The position numbers were made by a program, and so were the translations under genes. DNA of 64,000 bases, taken from NCBI GenBank assembly GCA_030068145.1, contig JAPJBO010000829.1:1-64000 (forward strand), read 5' to 3'. The stretch comes from Diplonema papillatum (Eukaryota > Euglenozoa > Diplonemea > Diplonemida > Diplonemidae). Below are positions 22,601 through 37,600 of the stretch, in pieces; position 1 is the stretch's first letter; every line of letters begins with the position of its first letter. The notes beneath the pieces are model-generated. The model was not told the origin of the DNA. It searched no databases and saw only the letters and a program-made list of their open reading frames with translations.

Positions 22601-25600
22601 CGAACGGCGTGGCAAACAGGCTGATGCCGGACGCAAAAACCGGCGATCCCGACACCTGCGAGAAGACCACTCGCCGCACCACCGTCCCGGCTGCCGCCGG
22701 GGAGAGGATGGTGCAGAAGGTGTCGTCGTGGCCTTCGGAAGACGGGTTCGAGCGGCTGACGGGGTACTGGCACGCGAACTCCGCCCCGTTCTCGACCTTC
22801 GCGCTGACGAGCGCGCCATCCGCGTCGGCGGCGCTGCCGAGCGCGGCGTCCGAAGACGAGAGGAGGCGGACCCGGAAGGTCAGGGTGGCGTTGGCCCGTG
22901 CGCCGCACGGGTCGGCGGCGGGCTCTTCGACCGCTTTGATCTTCCCGCGAGATACGGCTACCACCGGCACGGCCGCGTGCACGGTCACGGCGGGCGCGCC
23001 GGCCCCGTGCGTGATCTCGGTGCAACGGACGGCCGCCTCGAAGCCGCCCGGGGCTGCCGCCGCAAACCCGTAGCGAAACCACACCGTCGACGGCTGCGCC
23101 CGGTCGTCGCCGGCCTCGCCGGCGCCCGTGTGCAGCCGCAGCACGGGCGGCGCGAACTCGGCCGCCGGCTCCGCAGCGTCGCTGGGGCCGCCGAGTTGAT
23201 CCGACGACAGCTCGCAGAGCTGCGGGTTGTTCGTGTGAGGTTTCAGAGTTTACTAAAGGAATGGCTATGATGAGCACGACCACCCCGAACCGAACCCGAG
23301 GAGAAGAATTCGGGGTGGAGCTGGTCTTATCTCCTGGGAAGACCAAACATCGAGAGAACCTTTTTTTTTGATTCATCGTTTTTCCAAATCCACACCCGGG
23401 TTTTCCCTGATCCAACCCCTCTATTTCGAATGGAGCCGAACCAGGAGATAAGCGGAGGAACCGAGCACAAGGCTCAAATCCTCGGAACCTCTAACTCTTA
23501 AAATCCGGTAAGAGGTAGCAAAATAGCCCGAACCAACAGGATCAAAGACTGTGTCACACCTTCCCCAATATTTTTCTTGAAAGTATTCCAATACTGCAGG
23601 GAATAGTTGACTAGACCTCTTGAGTTTGTGCTAACCACGATTTGGGGAGTCGGGTGAACCTACATAGCCAAAAGCAGGACCGACCCCCCCGTTCGTGAGA
23701 AAAAGCGAAGAATAAAAACACCTTCTTTTTTCCATCTATCTTTGTCAACAGCTGCAACTCAACTATTCCTCCCCCTGAGGGCCCTTGAGATGGACTTCTG
23801 CGTTTCCTTTTTTTGCGTTCCAAGCGTTCTCTTGGCCTCGCCACCCTTATCCGGGCAGTTTGCGTTCGTCCTTTGGTTTTGCGCGTGCGCACCACTACGC
23901 TGCCCATGATTATTAGTACCAACAATGCATAGCTAACACAGAAAGGGATAAGGCGATGTTTGTACGTCGGAAAAAAGACGTGGGAGCAGCGTGTTCTGCT
24001 GCTCCATGCCCGGGTCTTCCCGGATCAAGCTTTGCCATCGTAGCTCCAGTAGGGGTCTTCGGCGAGGCTCGCTGAGCTTTTTCAGATCAGGAGAAAAGCA
24101 CACACCATCGGGTAGCGGTCAGCAGAATCGACGGCGTTGCCCCAGCTGTCGACGGCCTGCAGCCGGATCCCTCCGGGGAATGGCTCGCCGACGGTGACGA
24201 CGATGGGCGTCGCGGACAGCACGTTGAGGGCCGCCGGCGCGTTGTGGAGGACGGTGACCGGCTTGCCGCGCAGCCGCAAGGAGACGGGGCACAGCGAGTG
24301 CGCAACGGCGGAGGCGGGCGTCAGCACGATCCCGGCGCCGGCCGCGAAAATGGTGACCTCGAACGTGAACGACGAAGCCGTCGCTCCGGTGAGGACCGCC
24401 GTGTGCGGAGCCGCCGCCGAAAGTGTCACGGAGTAACCGGAGAGGAACGACGTGTCGGTGATGGGGTTGGCGTACGGATCCGTGACCACGACGACTGCCG
24501 TGAACGGAACCCCGGCGACCACCGTTTCGGGAGTGTCGTCCACTGCCACGACGGAAGGCAGGCACGCCTGCACGTTGAGCCACACGCTTGCGGGATACGC
24601 CGGAGGCGACGGCCAGGACGGGGCGATGACCTCCAGCTGGTGGACCCCTGCGACTGTGTACGTCAAGCCCGGGAAGCTGGCTCTCCCGCCGAGCAGCATT
24701 TTCGCCCCCGGCGGCGGCGCGCGCGCGGACGGCGGCGACGACGAGGCACGCAGGCCGCCGGTCGCATTCCGGTCACGCACGGCGACCGCGCCGACCCACT
24801 GGTCTCCGTCCCACGAAGCGCCCGGGTGCGACCAGTCCGCGACGTTTCCGAACGCGTCGTGGGCGGTTACAAACAGCGAAAACCGCGATCGCAAATCGCA
24901 CGCCGGGCACAGCCCCACCATTCTCGGGTTCGCCTCGTTCGGCGGCGAGCTGTGCGTGGTCACCGCCTCGACGGAGAGCCGCGCGGGTCTGTTGGGGACG
25001 AAGGCGCGCTGCAAAATGCCGCTGCACAGAGCGTCGCCGGCGGGGCCGACCACCAGGAACTCGATGGGCACCGCCGGCGCCGACTGATTCACGGCCAACG
25101 CCGGGAACGAGAATACCCCGCCCGTCGAGTCGGTCACGAACGAAGCGGCGCCGCCGCCGACCGTGACGACGCCGGAGGCACCGGCTGAGAGCACAGCGTC
25201 CGCGCCGCAGGGCGCGGGCGCGCCGCACAGCCCGGGGACCCCAGCGCAGGTGTCCGCCGCGGCGGTTCGCCAGCCGACGCTGCCGTCTTCGTCAAGGGCC
25301 AGGACCACGCACGCCGCGCCGGTTTCGACGTCCGAGATGTCGGCCGGCGTCGGCACGGCGAGCCACGGGTTGCGCGACGCGTCCACCCGCCGCCCGCTTT
25401 CGTCGGTGACGACGGGGGTCCCCCTCTGCGACCGAACCTGCGCGGCCAGCTGCACGACGGGCGGCAGGCCCTTGCGGGCCAGGTGCTCGACGATGTCCCG
25501 CTCCTCAACCGAATTTCGGGACACCACCCACGCCGAACACGAACTCTCCTTCCCGACCACCCGGAGGCACCTCGCGTCGTACTCCGTATGCACCGGGTTC

Positions 25601-28600
25601 CCGTTCACGTCGACAACCGCAAACCCGAAAGCGAAAGGATCCCCGGCCTGCAGGACCGGACCGGGAGACTCAGTGGGCACGCACTTCGCGACGGAGCCGG
25701 GGACGACTTCAACGGTGACGGTGCAGTGCGCGGCGTTGGTCGCCCCGAGGTAAAACGTGCGCGTCCCGGTCCGCCCTATTTTCGCTTGGTAGACCAACCC
25801 GGCGAAGCGGACCTCTCCACTGGCCGTGGCCTTCGAGGCAGGGCTCGACCCCGAGCCGTCGAACAGCTCTCTCGGATCTGCGAAGTCGAGAATCGAGACG
25901 ACCATCGGATCCGATGCGGAGCTTTCGTTGCCCTGGTGGACAACCTTCACGATGATATCGAAGGGTTCGCCGGAACGCACTTTTTGGACGGTAGATGGAC
26001 ACTGCAAGGAGAACTGAGCGCTGGCGTTCATCGAACAAGTCGTCGGCTCGATGCCGGGTTGGTCTGCGCTGATTCGGATGGGGACGGCGAAGATGTCGTC
26101 GGTGCAGTTTGCGCCCCGCTCCCCGTCTCGCAGGCAGTACGCCAGATCCCCGTCCTCAGGAGGGGCCCAGTGCATGCCGCCCAGCGTGGCGGTGCCGTCT
26201 CCGGAGAAGAGCACCGCGTTGTGCAGCAGCCCGCCGGTGTCGCTGATGGCGCGCACGCCGACCGTGCCGCGAGCGCGGTACACCATCACGGCGTCGCCGC
26301 CTCCGCAGAAAAGGAACCGGGTGTCCCCGCTTGCACACCGGGCCAAGCACGCGCGCTGCGGCAGCTCCCGCCCCGCCAGCGCGTCCGCCTGCCTGCCGCA
26401 GGAGCAGCTACTGCCGGCGCGGAACGCCGCGAGCGGGCGGCCTGCGGCCGCGCAGCCGGCGAGGCACGACGCGAACGTGAAGTCCTCCCCCGGCACGTCG
26501 ACGACCCCGCCAGACGCCCGCCACGCCGCCGCCTCGTAGCAGCCCAATGCGGTCGCCGGCGCGGGCTCGACGGCGGCCAGGTTGCCCGACGCGTCCACGG
26601 AGGACACCGCAAACCTCGGCAGCTCCCCCGCCCCCGCTGCCACCATCAGCATGGGCAGGTCCGCGGTTTCGGCCCGGTCGCAGAGCTGCGGATGCGTCAC
26701 CCTCAGCTTCACCGCTGGTCCGGGCGCGACCTCGATCAGCTCGGTCTCCACCGGAGCCACCACGCAACCGCCGCCTCCCATGCCCACTTTCACCCGGGCG
26801 AGGCCCGCGGTGTCGACGGTGATTTCAACCACGCCTTGACCGTTGACCAGCCGAGGCAAGCGGGTGGTCCGGAAGTCGACCGCATTCCCCTCCTCGTCGG
26901 CGATCGACACGGCCAGCTCGTGGTCCAGGCACGCCTTCGGCGCGAGGACCCGCGTGCTCCGGCGGGACACCCTGTTCCCGCAGGCATCCTGCAGCTGCAC
27001 CCCGAACTGCGCGGGGGACGAGCTGCCGACGGCCGCCGGCACCGCGGCAGCGAACCCCAAGGCGGCCGGCTGCCCGGCTCGGAACTCGAGGGGCAGCAGG
27101 CACGACAGCGCGAGGGACCCGCCGTGCAGCGCGGCGTCCGCCGCGAGCACCGCACGCTCCGCTTTGTCGTACGCGACGGCGAACCGCGCGACGCCCAGCG
27201 CCGCCGGCCGCGAGAGGTCGCCGGAGAGGCGGCCGGATCCCTCGGCGAGGGACAGCGTCACCCAGACGTTCGACGCGCCCGCCACTCGGTTCCCCGTCGC
27301 GTCGACGACCTCAAACGCCAGCGGCAACAGGCCGTCCGGCGATCCTTCGCAGTTGACCCTGGCACGAAGTTCGGCGGTGTTCAAGGCCCGAAGGGCATGC
27401 GGTTCGCCAGCTGTTACCACAATGGAAGCCACACTCGGATCTCCGCAGGATGTTTGGTCGCTTCGTACGGCTGAAACGTGGATGGTCCCAACCGTTGGTG
27501 CGAGTAAGTTGGTGTAAACGACCTCGTGCGACGTGACAGGCCGGGACAAGTCGTCTGCGAGTTCGTACACAGCGAGCTCTGACAAAGAGTCATCGGAGGA
27601 AGGTCGCCCGCTTGGCATGGCGTCAACCCACTCCGGTTTTAAACACCCGCACAGGTCGTCGGCGCCACGCCGCAGAGGACCGACGAGGATGTGTCGATAG
27701 CGCAACTGCGCGCATCGAACCTCGCACGTCTTCACGTCGGCGAACGTGACCGTCACCGAAGCTGCCGCTTCGTCCCCGGAAGGGACGCCGCGCACCTTCG
27801 CGTACGACCATTCGCCGCGCAGCCCGGGTGCGAACGGGTCCGCGTATACCTGCAAATCTTCCGACACGCGGGCGGTCGACGCCGCGAGCTTCACGCTTCC
27901 GCCGACGCAGGGCACGATCCCGACGATCCCGCCGCTGGACCCGTGCTCGGCCGCGAACGCCACGCCGCCGGCGGCGTCGTAGTGAAAGCAGCCCTGGGCG
28001 CCCCGGTGCGTCCAGAGCATGCAGTCGGCGGCCTCCTCGCACGCGGAGGCGCACGCGGAGGCCCGCGGCTCCGCCGTCTCCCGCAGCAGCACGGCCGCGG
28101 GGGCGGGCACTGCCCGCTGGCCCCGCTGCCAGCCGCACAGCGCGGCGTTCCTGTTTTCGTCCTGCAGCTCGACCTTCAGCCCGAACGGCTCGCCGGCGGT
28201 CACGCGCAGGGGATGCTCGGAAGGCACCTGCCGGCACGCGGGCGCGGGAACAATGTTGATCGGGAACGAAGCGGATTCCGCGCACGCAAATGCATTGGCC
28301 GACGCGGTGTGCTGCACCTGCGGTTGTGTCAGGGGGCGTGGTTGTTTGAACAATTTAGCTCATCAAACGAGACTCCTCCTCTCGCAGTAGCAGTAGTAGC
28401 TTTTGCAGCAACAATCTGTGACGATAGACGGCACAATGTCGAGAGTAGCAGTGCTGCCCTCAATTGATGCACGGAGCAACTCCACCGCATTCCGCAACCA
28501 GATCCGACATAGAGACATAGACGCGGTTCCACGGTACAGGTAAGGTGTGGATATTGGGCTCGTCTTTTTAGCTGTCCTCACTACTTGGCAGCGTATCGGT

Positions 28601-31600
28601 AGTGTGTGGTGATCGGTGGCTGGTTGTTTTGTCTTCCCCACTCTAAAAAGATGGGACAGGGAAAATGCCGTACCTTGAGCCACACTGTGGCGGGCGCTGT
28701 TGCGAAGCTGAAGGCCCCGGCGGCGAACGTGGCGCCGAGTGTCGTCGATCCGTCGGGGAGCAGCACTTCGGCTACGTCGGCGGACGTGGGCGCCGGCAGC
28801 ACGGTGCCGGGGACCGCGCGCTCGACGACGAGCTCGACGGGGAAGGCGCTGAGGTCGCGGCGCTGGGCCGCCGAGAGGCCGGCCCCGTCGTGGGTGGTCA
28901 GCACGACGACGACGTCGCCCAGCTGGTGCTGCGGGTACCGGTGCGCGGCAGCCGCCCCGGGGAACTGCTCGCCGGCGAGCACCGCCCGCAGCTTCGGGAC
29001 CGCGACGTTCAGGCGGCAGCGGACGCAGGTCGCCGGAGGGAACGCCGTGCTCAGGGTCAAACCGGTGTCTCCGCACTTGACGGAAACCGATAGCACGGCT
29101 TCGATGTCGGTTACCGAGTCAAACGCGGCGAATCGGACTTCGTTGAAAAAAGCGCGCCCGTTTTGGATCGGCTGCACGAGATCGCCTTTGAGAGCGAACC
29201 CATGCGTGTCGACGAGCACGGCGCCCGAAACAGCGACGGCTTCGTCGTCGCCGACGACGACGTCCCCCTCGAGTTGCAAGTCGCGGAACCCCGGCGACAA
29301 CGCGAGACCGAACACGCTGTTCGACACTCCGTCGCCGTTGTACCCGCCCCAGTAGTACGCGGTGCCCTCCGCGAAGACGTGCGGCGTGGTGGGCAGGAGA
29401 GAGACACCAGGGGGCACTTCGCCGCTGCTGTCGGCGCCGACGGCCGGCAGCCGCCCCTCCGCCGCCCACGCGCCACGCAGTGCGTCGAACACGCGGACGT
29501 CCGCCCGCAGCGCGGCGGCAACGAACGGCGTTGCCGCCGTCGCCGCCCCGCCCGCCTTCTCGACGCCCGCGTACAGCACGATCCGGCCACCGAGCTCGTC
29601 GTGGGCGATGCCCCCTCCCCTCACATCCGCCGCGCCGGCGACTCGGATCCACCGCCTTGCAGCCCCCCCAGCCAGGCTGACCATGTAAACGAACGCGGGG
29701 TCGCTGCGTTCGCCGTCGTCATCCGCTTCGAGCCGCAGCCCCGGGAAAACGTACCAGTCAGACCCGACGAGGGCGCCGGGGGCGGCGTACATAGCCGGCG
29801 GGGGCGACCCGGCGTGCACTCTCTCCCAGTTGGGAACGGCCGCCGAGGCAGGCGGTGCGTCGCCGACGGAGCCGGACAGGTCGAGCGACCAAAGGGCGTC
29901 CGACGCCGCCGCGCCGTTGTGCCCGCCGAAAACGAACAGGACCGAGCCGTGCACCGCGGCGGTTGCGAACGCGAGCGGAGGGCCGGCGGTGCCGACGGCG
30001 ACCCGCTTCGCGACACGATCGGGGACGGCGCCCGATCCTGTGGAAAAATGGGGTCGGTTGCCTTGGTCCAGTCTGGTTTGCCTGACCGAACACAGCTTCG
30101 GTTGACCCCACCGACCCCCCCCAGTTCGGGAAAAGGGGTCATGCCCAACATAGGAAAGGGAGTCCTCCCCTCCTGGAAGCCTTAGCGCTCCAGGAGGACG
30201 GAAGGATCCCTACCTCTCCTGTTGGTAATATGATGGTCAACCACGCATGAAATGAAATCAAAGAGCAGCCATCCAGTGTGACCTGGTCCCGCACGGTTTT
30301 ATCCCCTGATCCACGGAGTCTTACGCTCCCTTTGAAAACAACTAGAAGCCTAGATGCTAGCATCAACCACTGTCCGAGAGGATCAGCGAGGAGTTTCGAG
30401 GGAGAAACACACTGTTTTATTTCTCTCTGTTCACCATTCGTCGGCGAGTGTTAACCCAAAGGACCTTCGAAAATGTAACGCGAGCGGGGAAGGTGGGGTT
30501 GCTAGCTTTGTATATTGTACGATGTGCTAGTTATTCGTCGAATACTTAACTGCTGAGGGACTTGCGATCGGTCCAGCACTGGGGTACGTTAGGGTTTCCG
30601 ACTCCGCAACGTGAGCACAAACTCAAGAGTCCAGTCAGCTATTGCTGCATTCTAAACATACTTTTGTTTGTGCGTACATGCGTAAACCCTTTCGGCAAAG
30701 CACGCCATCCGGCGTGTTTTGATGTAGACAAGCAAGCATGTTTAAGTTGTTATCTCAGTTTCACTGTGATAATCGGACATCAAACCTAGAGCAGGACAAC
30801 CCAGCCAGTAAACCAGGAGGAGGGGGGTGTGGGCCACTCGAGAACCAAAATACCCACCCTCCCTTCCCCCTGTGACATCGACCTTTTAGGCCGAGGTAAA
30901 TACCCCAACGCTCCTGCAAGTTTTCCCTCGCTCCCTCTCTCTTTCTCTTGCTCATTATTGTGATTCCCAAACGATCTGACATGAAGCGCGTTGTTCTCCG
31001 TTGTTTCCCCCTCTTTATCCCTGCTCGTAGCTGCCGATGAAAGATCCCCATAAAGAACACTGGGAAACGAGGCACACCGCTGTCGTAGACGACCGCACCC
31101 GTATCGACGACGTACACGTCGCTGAGGTATTCACCGGTGCGCGAGATCCCGCCGAAGATGACGAGGGCGCCTTCGACGGCCACGGCGGCATGCCCGAGCC
31201 GAGGCGGGATGCAGTTGTAGCATGCGTCGCCGACCGCGGCGGCGCAGCCCGCCGCGCACGCGGTGAACTGCTCCTGCAGCGCCCGGCGCCACGTCCGCGA
31301 CGGTATGTCGTACTGCCACAGGTCGTCGACGGCGCGCTGCGCCGCAGCGGCGAGGGTTTCCGCCGCGCCCGTCTGCAGCGGCGCGCCGCCGAACACGAAA
31401 AACTTCAACGGCCGCACCCGCCGGCTGGGCACCTCGAGCTCGACGCCGGCGGAAGTCCGCGCCGTGCACGCGCCACCCGCCGCCGCCACGACGGTGACCC
31501 GCTGGGAACGGTGCAGCACCTCGTCGAACAGCTCCGATACGTCGCCTGCCGCCGGTGCCGTGGCGTCGCGCGCGGTGGAGTGTCCGAACAGAAGCACGGG

Positions 31601-34600
31601 AGATTGCGGCGCGGGGCCAGGGGGACGTGAGCAGGTGCCCTGTGTCCCGGTGAAATCAGACCAGCGGCAGCCGGAGGCGAGGCAGGCCGGTTCTGCTGCT
31701 ATGGCGGCGCAGGTCTGCTCGCGCCACGCCAGCGCGGCGCCGGCGGCGGCGTCGTTCCGCGCGAGGCTGAGCGTCGCGCGGCACTCATCGCCCATCGACC
31801 GCACCGCGTTGCCCGCCGCATCCAGCACCTGCGCCGCGAACGAGTTACCGGCGGCGGCGTCCCCCAGCAAGCAGGTCGCCCTGCTCCGCAGCGCGGCAAC
31901 CCGCCGCGGCGCGCCTTCCGCGACGCACACCACGGGGCCCGCCGCCGCCGCCACGTTCCCTTCGCCGTCGCCGCCTTCCACGCTCAGGGCAACCTCGCCC
32001 GCCGCGTCACTCCACACGTTTTCGAACAAAATGACGCCTTTTTCGCCAAGAACCCGCGCCGACACGCTGCCGCGTAGAACATTCGTCTTCCCATCGACCC
32101 CCACGGTGTCGCCTCTCAGCCGGGCTTCGACGCTCGCGCCCGAGGCCCCGTGGGACACCGCGTTGCCGTGCAAGTCGACCGCGCGGATGGTCACCGAAAA
32201 CGGGTCGTCGGTTGATGATTGGGGGTCGCCGCAGGGCGGCGTGGCGACGAACTCGAAGCGGTGCAGCCGACCCGGGAGCACGGTGACCAGCGGGCACGGC
32301 TGGTGCGCGCCGGGGTGTGCAGACGGGGAGGCTGCGAGGCGGTAGCTCCCGGCGGCAGCGGGCGCCAGGCCGGCGAACACGGCCACGCGCCCGCGGAGCG
32401 GCGCCGAGGCGACGGCGAAGCCGTCGGCGTGCAGGAGCACGGGCCCCGGGTCCGGCCCGGCGTACTCGACGCGGGCGTCGAGCGATTCGCCGGCGCGCAG
32501 CGTGCGCTTCGAAACGGTGCAGGAGAGCCGGGCGGTGCCCGCCGGGGGGCCGATGGCCAGCGCGCACGGGCCGGTTGCGGGATCGACGGCCAGGTCGACC
32601 CAGGTTCCGCTCTGCGACTTGCCGGCGGCGGTGCACGACACGTCGAACTCGCCCTCTTCGCCGACGGCGGCGGCGGCGGCCCGCACCGTCAGCGGGCCGG
32701 CCGCTTCGGCCAGCTCGAACGCTGCGGTGACAACCGCCGCAACCTGCCCATCGCCGCGCCGCACCTCGCAGGAGACCCGCAGGTCCGTCGTGGTGGGATA
32801 CGCGGCAAAGTTGCCGTGGGCGTCGAACGCACGGATTCCGACTTCAAACAACCCGGCGGCCGCCGCCACCTGCCGCCTCTGCGGGCACGCCACCTCCACC
32901 CGCGCCGCCGTCGCCGGCCGCACGGCCACCGCTCTGCACGCATCGCGGGTCACCCCCGCGACGACCGCATTGCCCGGGTTCGGGAATGGCTGCAGCACCG
33001 TGGTGCCCGCCTGGGTGAGGGTGAGGTGCCCCCTGTAGGTCCCGGGGGTGGCCGTGGCGGAGACGCTGCGGAAGACGAGGGGGAGCGGCGCCGCGTCGTG
33101 GCGGGCGGCGCTGGCGTTCGCCGGGTGCTGCGTGTGGAGCAGCCGCCGGACAGATATCTGCCGCGACACGTCGCCGCAGACGGGGGAGGCGGACGGGCAC
33201 GTCTTCGTCTCGACCCGTCCGGCGGCCGAGTGCGACACGGTCGTCAGTGCCGCCACAACTGAAAATTCAACCCCTGCCGTCACCACCGTCGGCAGCTCCA
33301 CGCAGTCCAGGTTCACAGACCCAGACCGGACCGACGGAGCGGGCCCGGAACACTCGACGGCCGCGAACCCAGTCGCCTCCGCGAATATGATCGGGGAGTC
33401 GTCGGCTGTGTACACGACGTCAGTCAGCCACAGCTCGCCTGCGGCGCCCCACCCGACGGCAGCGACGGGGGTCCCGTCTTGGTGCAGGACTCGACCCCCG
33501 CTCTTCGCGGAGAGCCGCGCGACACACCCAGGGCATGCCGCAACGTTGCCGTGCCGGTCGACTGTGTGCACGTGAACAACGCCGAACGGCCGCCAGATGG
33601 ACGCGTGGGGGACGGCCGCTGTCACCTCGCACGCCAACCCGACGCTCGCCTGGTGTGGAACGAGGCACACCGGCGCCGCGGGCTGCGAGATGAACGCCGT
33701 GTCCCGCGTGCGGACGACAGCAGCCAGGGCGAAGCACCCGGCGGCGCTGCGCTGGAGGCCGCAAAAAGAGGCGCCCCCGCTGCTATTGGCCTCGCGCGGC
33801 GCGGAGCCGCCGAGCGGCGGGGCCCGCAGCGCCACGTCGGCGCCGCCGACGGGGTCCGAAAACGCGTCGGTCACCGCCACGTCGACGCAGAACGGCTCGC
33901 CCGCCTGCAGCGCCCCGCCGCCAGCCGGCAGCCGCGCGGCCACGACGGCGCGGGCCGCGGGGCCGGGGGCGACGAAAACGGCGGCGGACGCGGCGGGTGG
34001 TAGATTCGGCGCGCCGCGCACCGAGGCGGCGACACGGATGGCCTCTCCGGCGGCGGTGTACGCCAGCGGCGAGAACACGGCGCGTCCGCGGGATAACCTG
34101 GAGGTCAGCGTCCCGGAGAGGGCGCCGGAGCCTTCGAGCAGCGCCAGCGTCACCACGCTCCCGTCCGTCGAGGTGTCGCTCGCGGGGTTCCCGTGCCCAT
34201 CGACCACCTCCACGACGGCGGCCAGCGCCTCTCCCGCCCGCGGATTCCCGGGGCCACGCCCCGAAAGCCGCACGGCCAGCGCAGCCGGCGCCGCGGGCTC
34301 GACGGCGAACGGGCCGCACACCGCCGGCAGCAGGGCGCCGGGGGCGAGCGGCGGGCTGCCGGAGGCTTCAAGCGCGGCGGCCAACGCACCGTGTGGGAGG
34401 ATGGGCGCGGGGCTGGCGTGCTGACCGGGTTGCGCGAAGGCGGGGGCCGTGCCGGCGGTTGCGACGAAGACGACGGCTTCCCGAGCGTTGGTGAGCGACA
34501 GGCTCGGAAACACGGCGATCGAACGTCCCGAGAGCGGCGCCGCGTGGAGCTGGCGGTGTGCTGCCTCGTTTGTTTGGAGGTAGAGGCTTGTCTTCCACGA

Positions 34601-37600
34601 GTTCACCGCGTTGCCGTAACGGTCCTGCACTTCAACTGCGAGAGCGAAGGGCTCCCCTGCTACGAGCCGAGGTACGGCACCCGTAGAGTGGCACGACCCG
34701 TTCACGAAAACGAGCCGTTCGGCCGCCCCTGGGGATACAAGCACGCGGAGCTCGCCGGCGGCGACGGCAGCCGGCGCGCCGCCGACGGTCGCGCCGCGGG
34801 CCGTGAGCCGGAGGACGAGGCCGCCGGCGCGCGACGCGAGCAGGCGCGGCACGCGGTGCGCGCCGCCGCCGCCGGCGGCCGCCGCCGCGCGGGGCGCGAA
34901 CGCCGCAGGCTTCGCGGCGGTGCTGGCCCAGCCTTCGAGCGTCGCCGACAGGTCGTGCGCGGGGCAGCTGCCGTCAACGCAGGCGACGCCGTCCACCGTC
35001 AGCCGGGCTTCGACGGCGAATTCCTGACCGGCGATCACACTGGCGGGAATGGTGCGCAACGCCAGCCCGTACTTCGCGACTTCGACAGCCCCGCTGACCC
35101 CGGTAAGCGAGGTTCGAAGGGATCCCGCGGAGCATCCGGCGGGAGCATCGAGAGCGGACGTCGCAGACACGAAGAGAACCGTGGTGTCAGCACTGCCGGC
35201 AGCTGGCGATGGTGGGAGCCACGAGGTGATGGGGAAGGCGGCGGCGGCGCCGTCGAGGCGCGCCTGCGCCGTGCCGGCGAGGACGCCCGGCGCGCGGGCC
35301 GTGCACGCCGCGTCGGTGCACAGGTTGAGGGTCACGACGGCCCGCGACCGCTGCACTCGGTTGCCGAAGGCGTCGAAGGCGGTGACCACGACGTCGCCGG
35401 GCCAGGCGCCGCCCCTGGGCACCCGCTCAGGCGCGTCGACGGCGATCCGGTGCATCTCGGCGGGAGCGAAGCAGAGCACGTGGCTGGGCGGCGACGGGTC
35501 CAGTCCAAACGCGACCGCGCGCAGGCGCACGCACCCCGCCTTCGTGTACACGGCCACCACCGTCACAACCCCTGCACCGTCCTCCACGGCCTGCTGCGCT
35601 ACCGCTTCGCCTGCACCGGCGCCCTCGTACACTTCCAACGTCACGGTTCGTTCACTGCAGGCCGCCCCGTTTTCACACGGAGGAACGGTGTTGCCGTCGG
35701 AGTCGGTTACCTGCACGGTAAATTCAAGGGATTGACCGGTGACTGCCGTGGGGCACGGGGACGGAGAGGTCTCGCCGTCTGGGCTCGCGACGGTGAATTC
35801 GGGGGGCGATCCGGGCTCGCAGGGTTGCTTGGAGATGCGGAGCTTGGCGGCGCGGCCGGGAAGGACCGCGACGCCGCCGCAGGCGCCGGGGGAAAGCCCG
35901 CGGGGCAGCGGGCGGGTCGCGAAGACGGAGACGAAGCGCGACGCTTCCGGCTCCGGGGAGGCCCTCGCGCAGGAGCTGGCGGGCACCCGCTGGAAGCGGG
36001 GGGAGAACCGGGTTGCGGCCGCGCCGCACCAGCACGCGGCCGGCGGCGCGGCGGCCGCGAGCCGGCCGACGGCGAACGTGCCGGCGCCGGCGGCCGCGCA
36101 GCGCGCCCGGCACGCTCCGGCCGGGTCGGTCGCGAAAACAACGGGCAGCGCACCTTCGCCGCCGATCGCCGCGTCGTACCAACTGCGCAGCACGTCGGCC
36201 GGCCCGTCAAGGTAGCACCCAAGCGCGACCGACTCGTCGGTTGCGTCCGGCAGCGGGGACACCCGCACGCTGAGTTGCTGCACCGGCGCGTAGGGGCGGA
36301 TGCTGTGGAGGTATTCGCCGGTTGCATCGACGTGGCCGCGTCCGCGAATTTCAAACGGCACGTCGCCAGCAGGATGCACCGCGAGGCGGGAGTCGTGGCG
36401 GACCGGGTTGCCGTGCGCGTCGCGGACGGCGGACGTGAGGATGATCGCCTCGCCCGCCGGCACGACGCGGCGGTCGGGTGCGCAGTGGACGGCAGCGGGG
36501 GCGCCTGGCTGAACCTGGGCGGGGACGTATACGGTCGAGGGGGATTCGCACAGGGGGCAGGCTGGCTTGCTCAGCAAATGGGCGAAGCGTTCGGCGCACG
36601 ACGAGCACGCGTCGCAGGTGACCTTCAGCCGGGCTGCGCCGGACCGCAGCAGGACCGCCGTCACCGTGGCGTGCCCGCGGGTCGTTTCGAACGCGATCTC
36701 CGGCGATGTATCGAACGTAGAATCAGTCCACGCCCCGTCGTCCCCCAGGTACTGCACGGCCACCACGCACTCCGCGTCGATGTACGGAGCGGGGAAGCCG
36801 TCCGTCGACTCGAGCTGCGCCGAGAGGGTGAAGGCCTCGCCGGCGGTCGCTTCGACCCGCCCGCCGCCGTGCGGCGGCAGCACCGCAACGGCCGCGGGCG
36901 CCAGCGCAGCGACCCGCAGCACGCGCGTGCCGGCCGCGTAGCCGGACCCTTCGGCGGTGGCCTCGAGTAGCGGGCAGGTCCCGCGGTACCCGGTGCCCCA
37001 CCCCACGACGCCGCCGGCCGCTAGCGGGATGCCGAACGAAATGTCGCCCGCCGCGAGACCTGCAGCGACGGCCTCGGCTCTCCTCGCCGGGGAATCGGTC
37101 CAAACCGCGACGAGGTTCCTATCGCCCGTGCACAGCTCGCGGAGGACAACCGACGCGTTAGCAGAGACGCCGGACGGGAAGGCGGGGAGGTCTGTTTCCC
37201 GCAGAATCTTGAACTCACCCAGCGCCTCGGTCAGCGGCTGCCCGTGCAGTATGACGAATTCCCCGGCGTTGAAGTTGACCGCGAACGCGGTCCGGACGGA
37301 AACGGCGAGCGCCGCGCACGCAATCTTCACGCCGCACCCGCCGGCCACCACCCCTTCACCGCCCAGCAACTCCAGCTGCGCCCGCAGGCGGACCGCCTCA
37401 CCGCAGTGCGCCCCCGCCTGCTGCGAGGTGAAGGTCAGCCCGGAGGCAGCCATCGCGCCGGCGCGCACGTCCGGGCCGGCCGCGGGGCAGGCGAACAGCG
37501 AGGCGTTGCGGGTCCCGTCGGAGACCCAGCCGCGTAGGCCGAAGACCACGCCCTTGCCCCGCCAGTAGGCCGACTTCCCCAGCGCGGTGGCGCGGACCGC

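Noticed and set aside
34193-36970. 925-codon plus-strand frame
   Set aside because: Antisense to exon 2; no recognisable motif, extreme Arg/Gly content.
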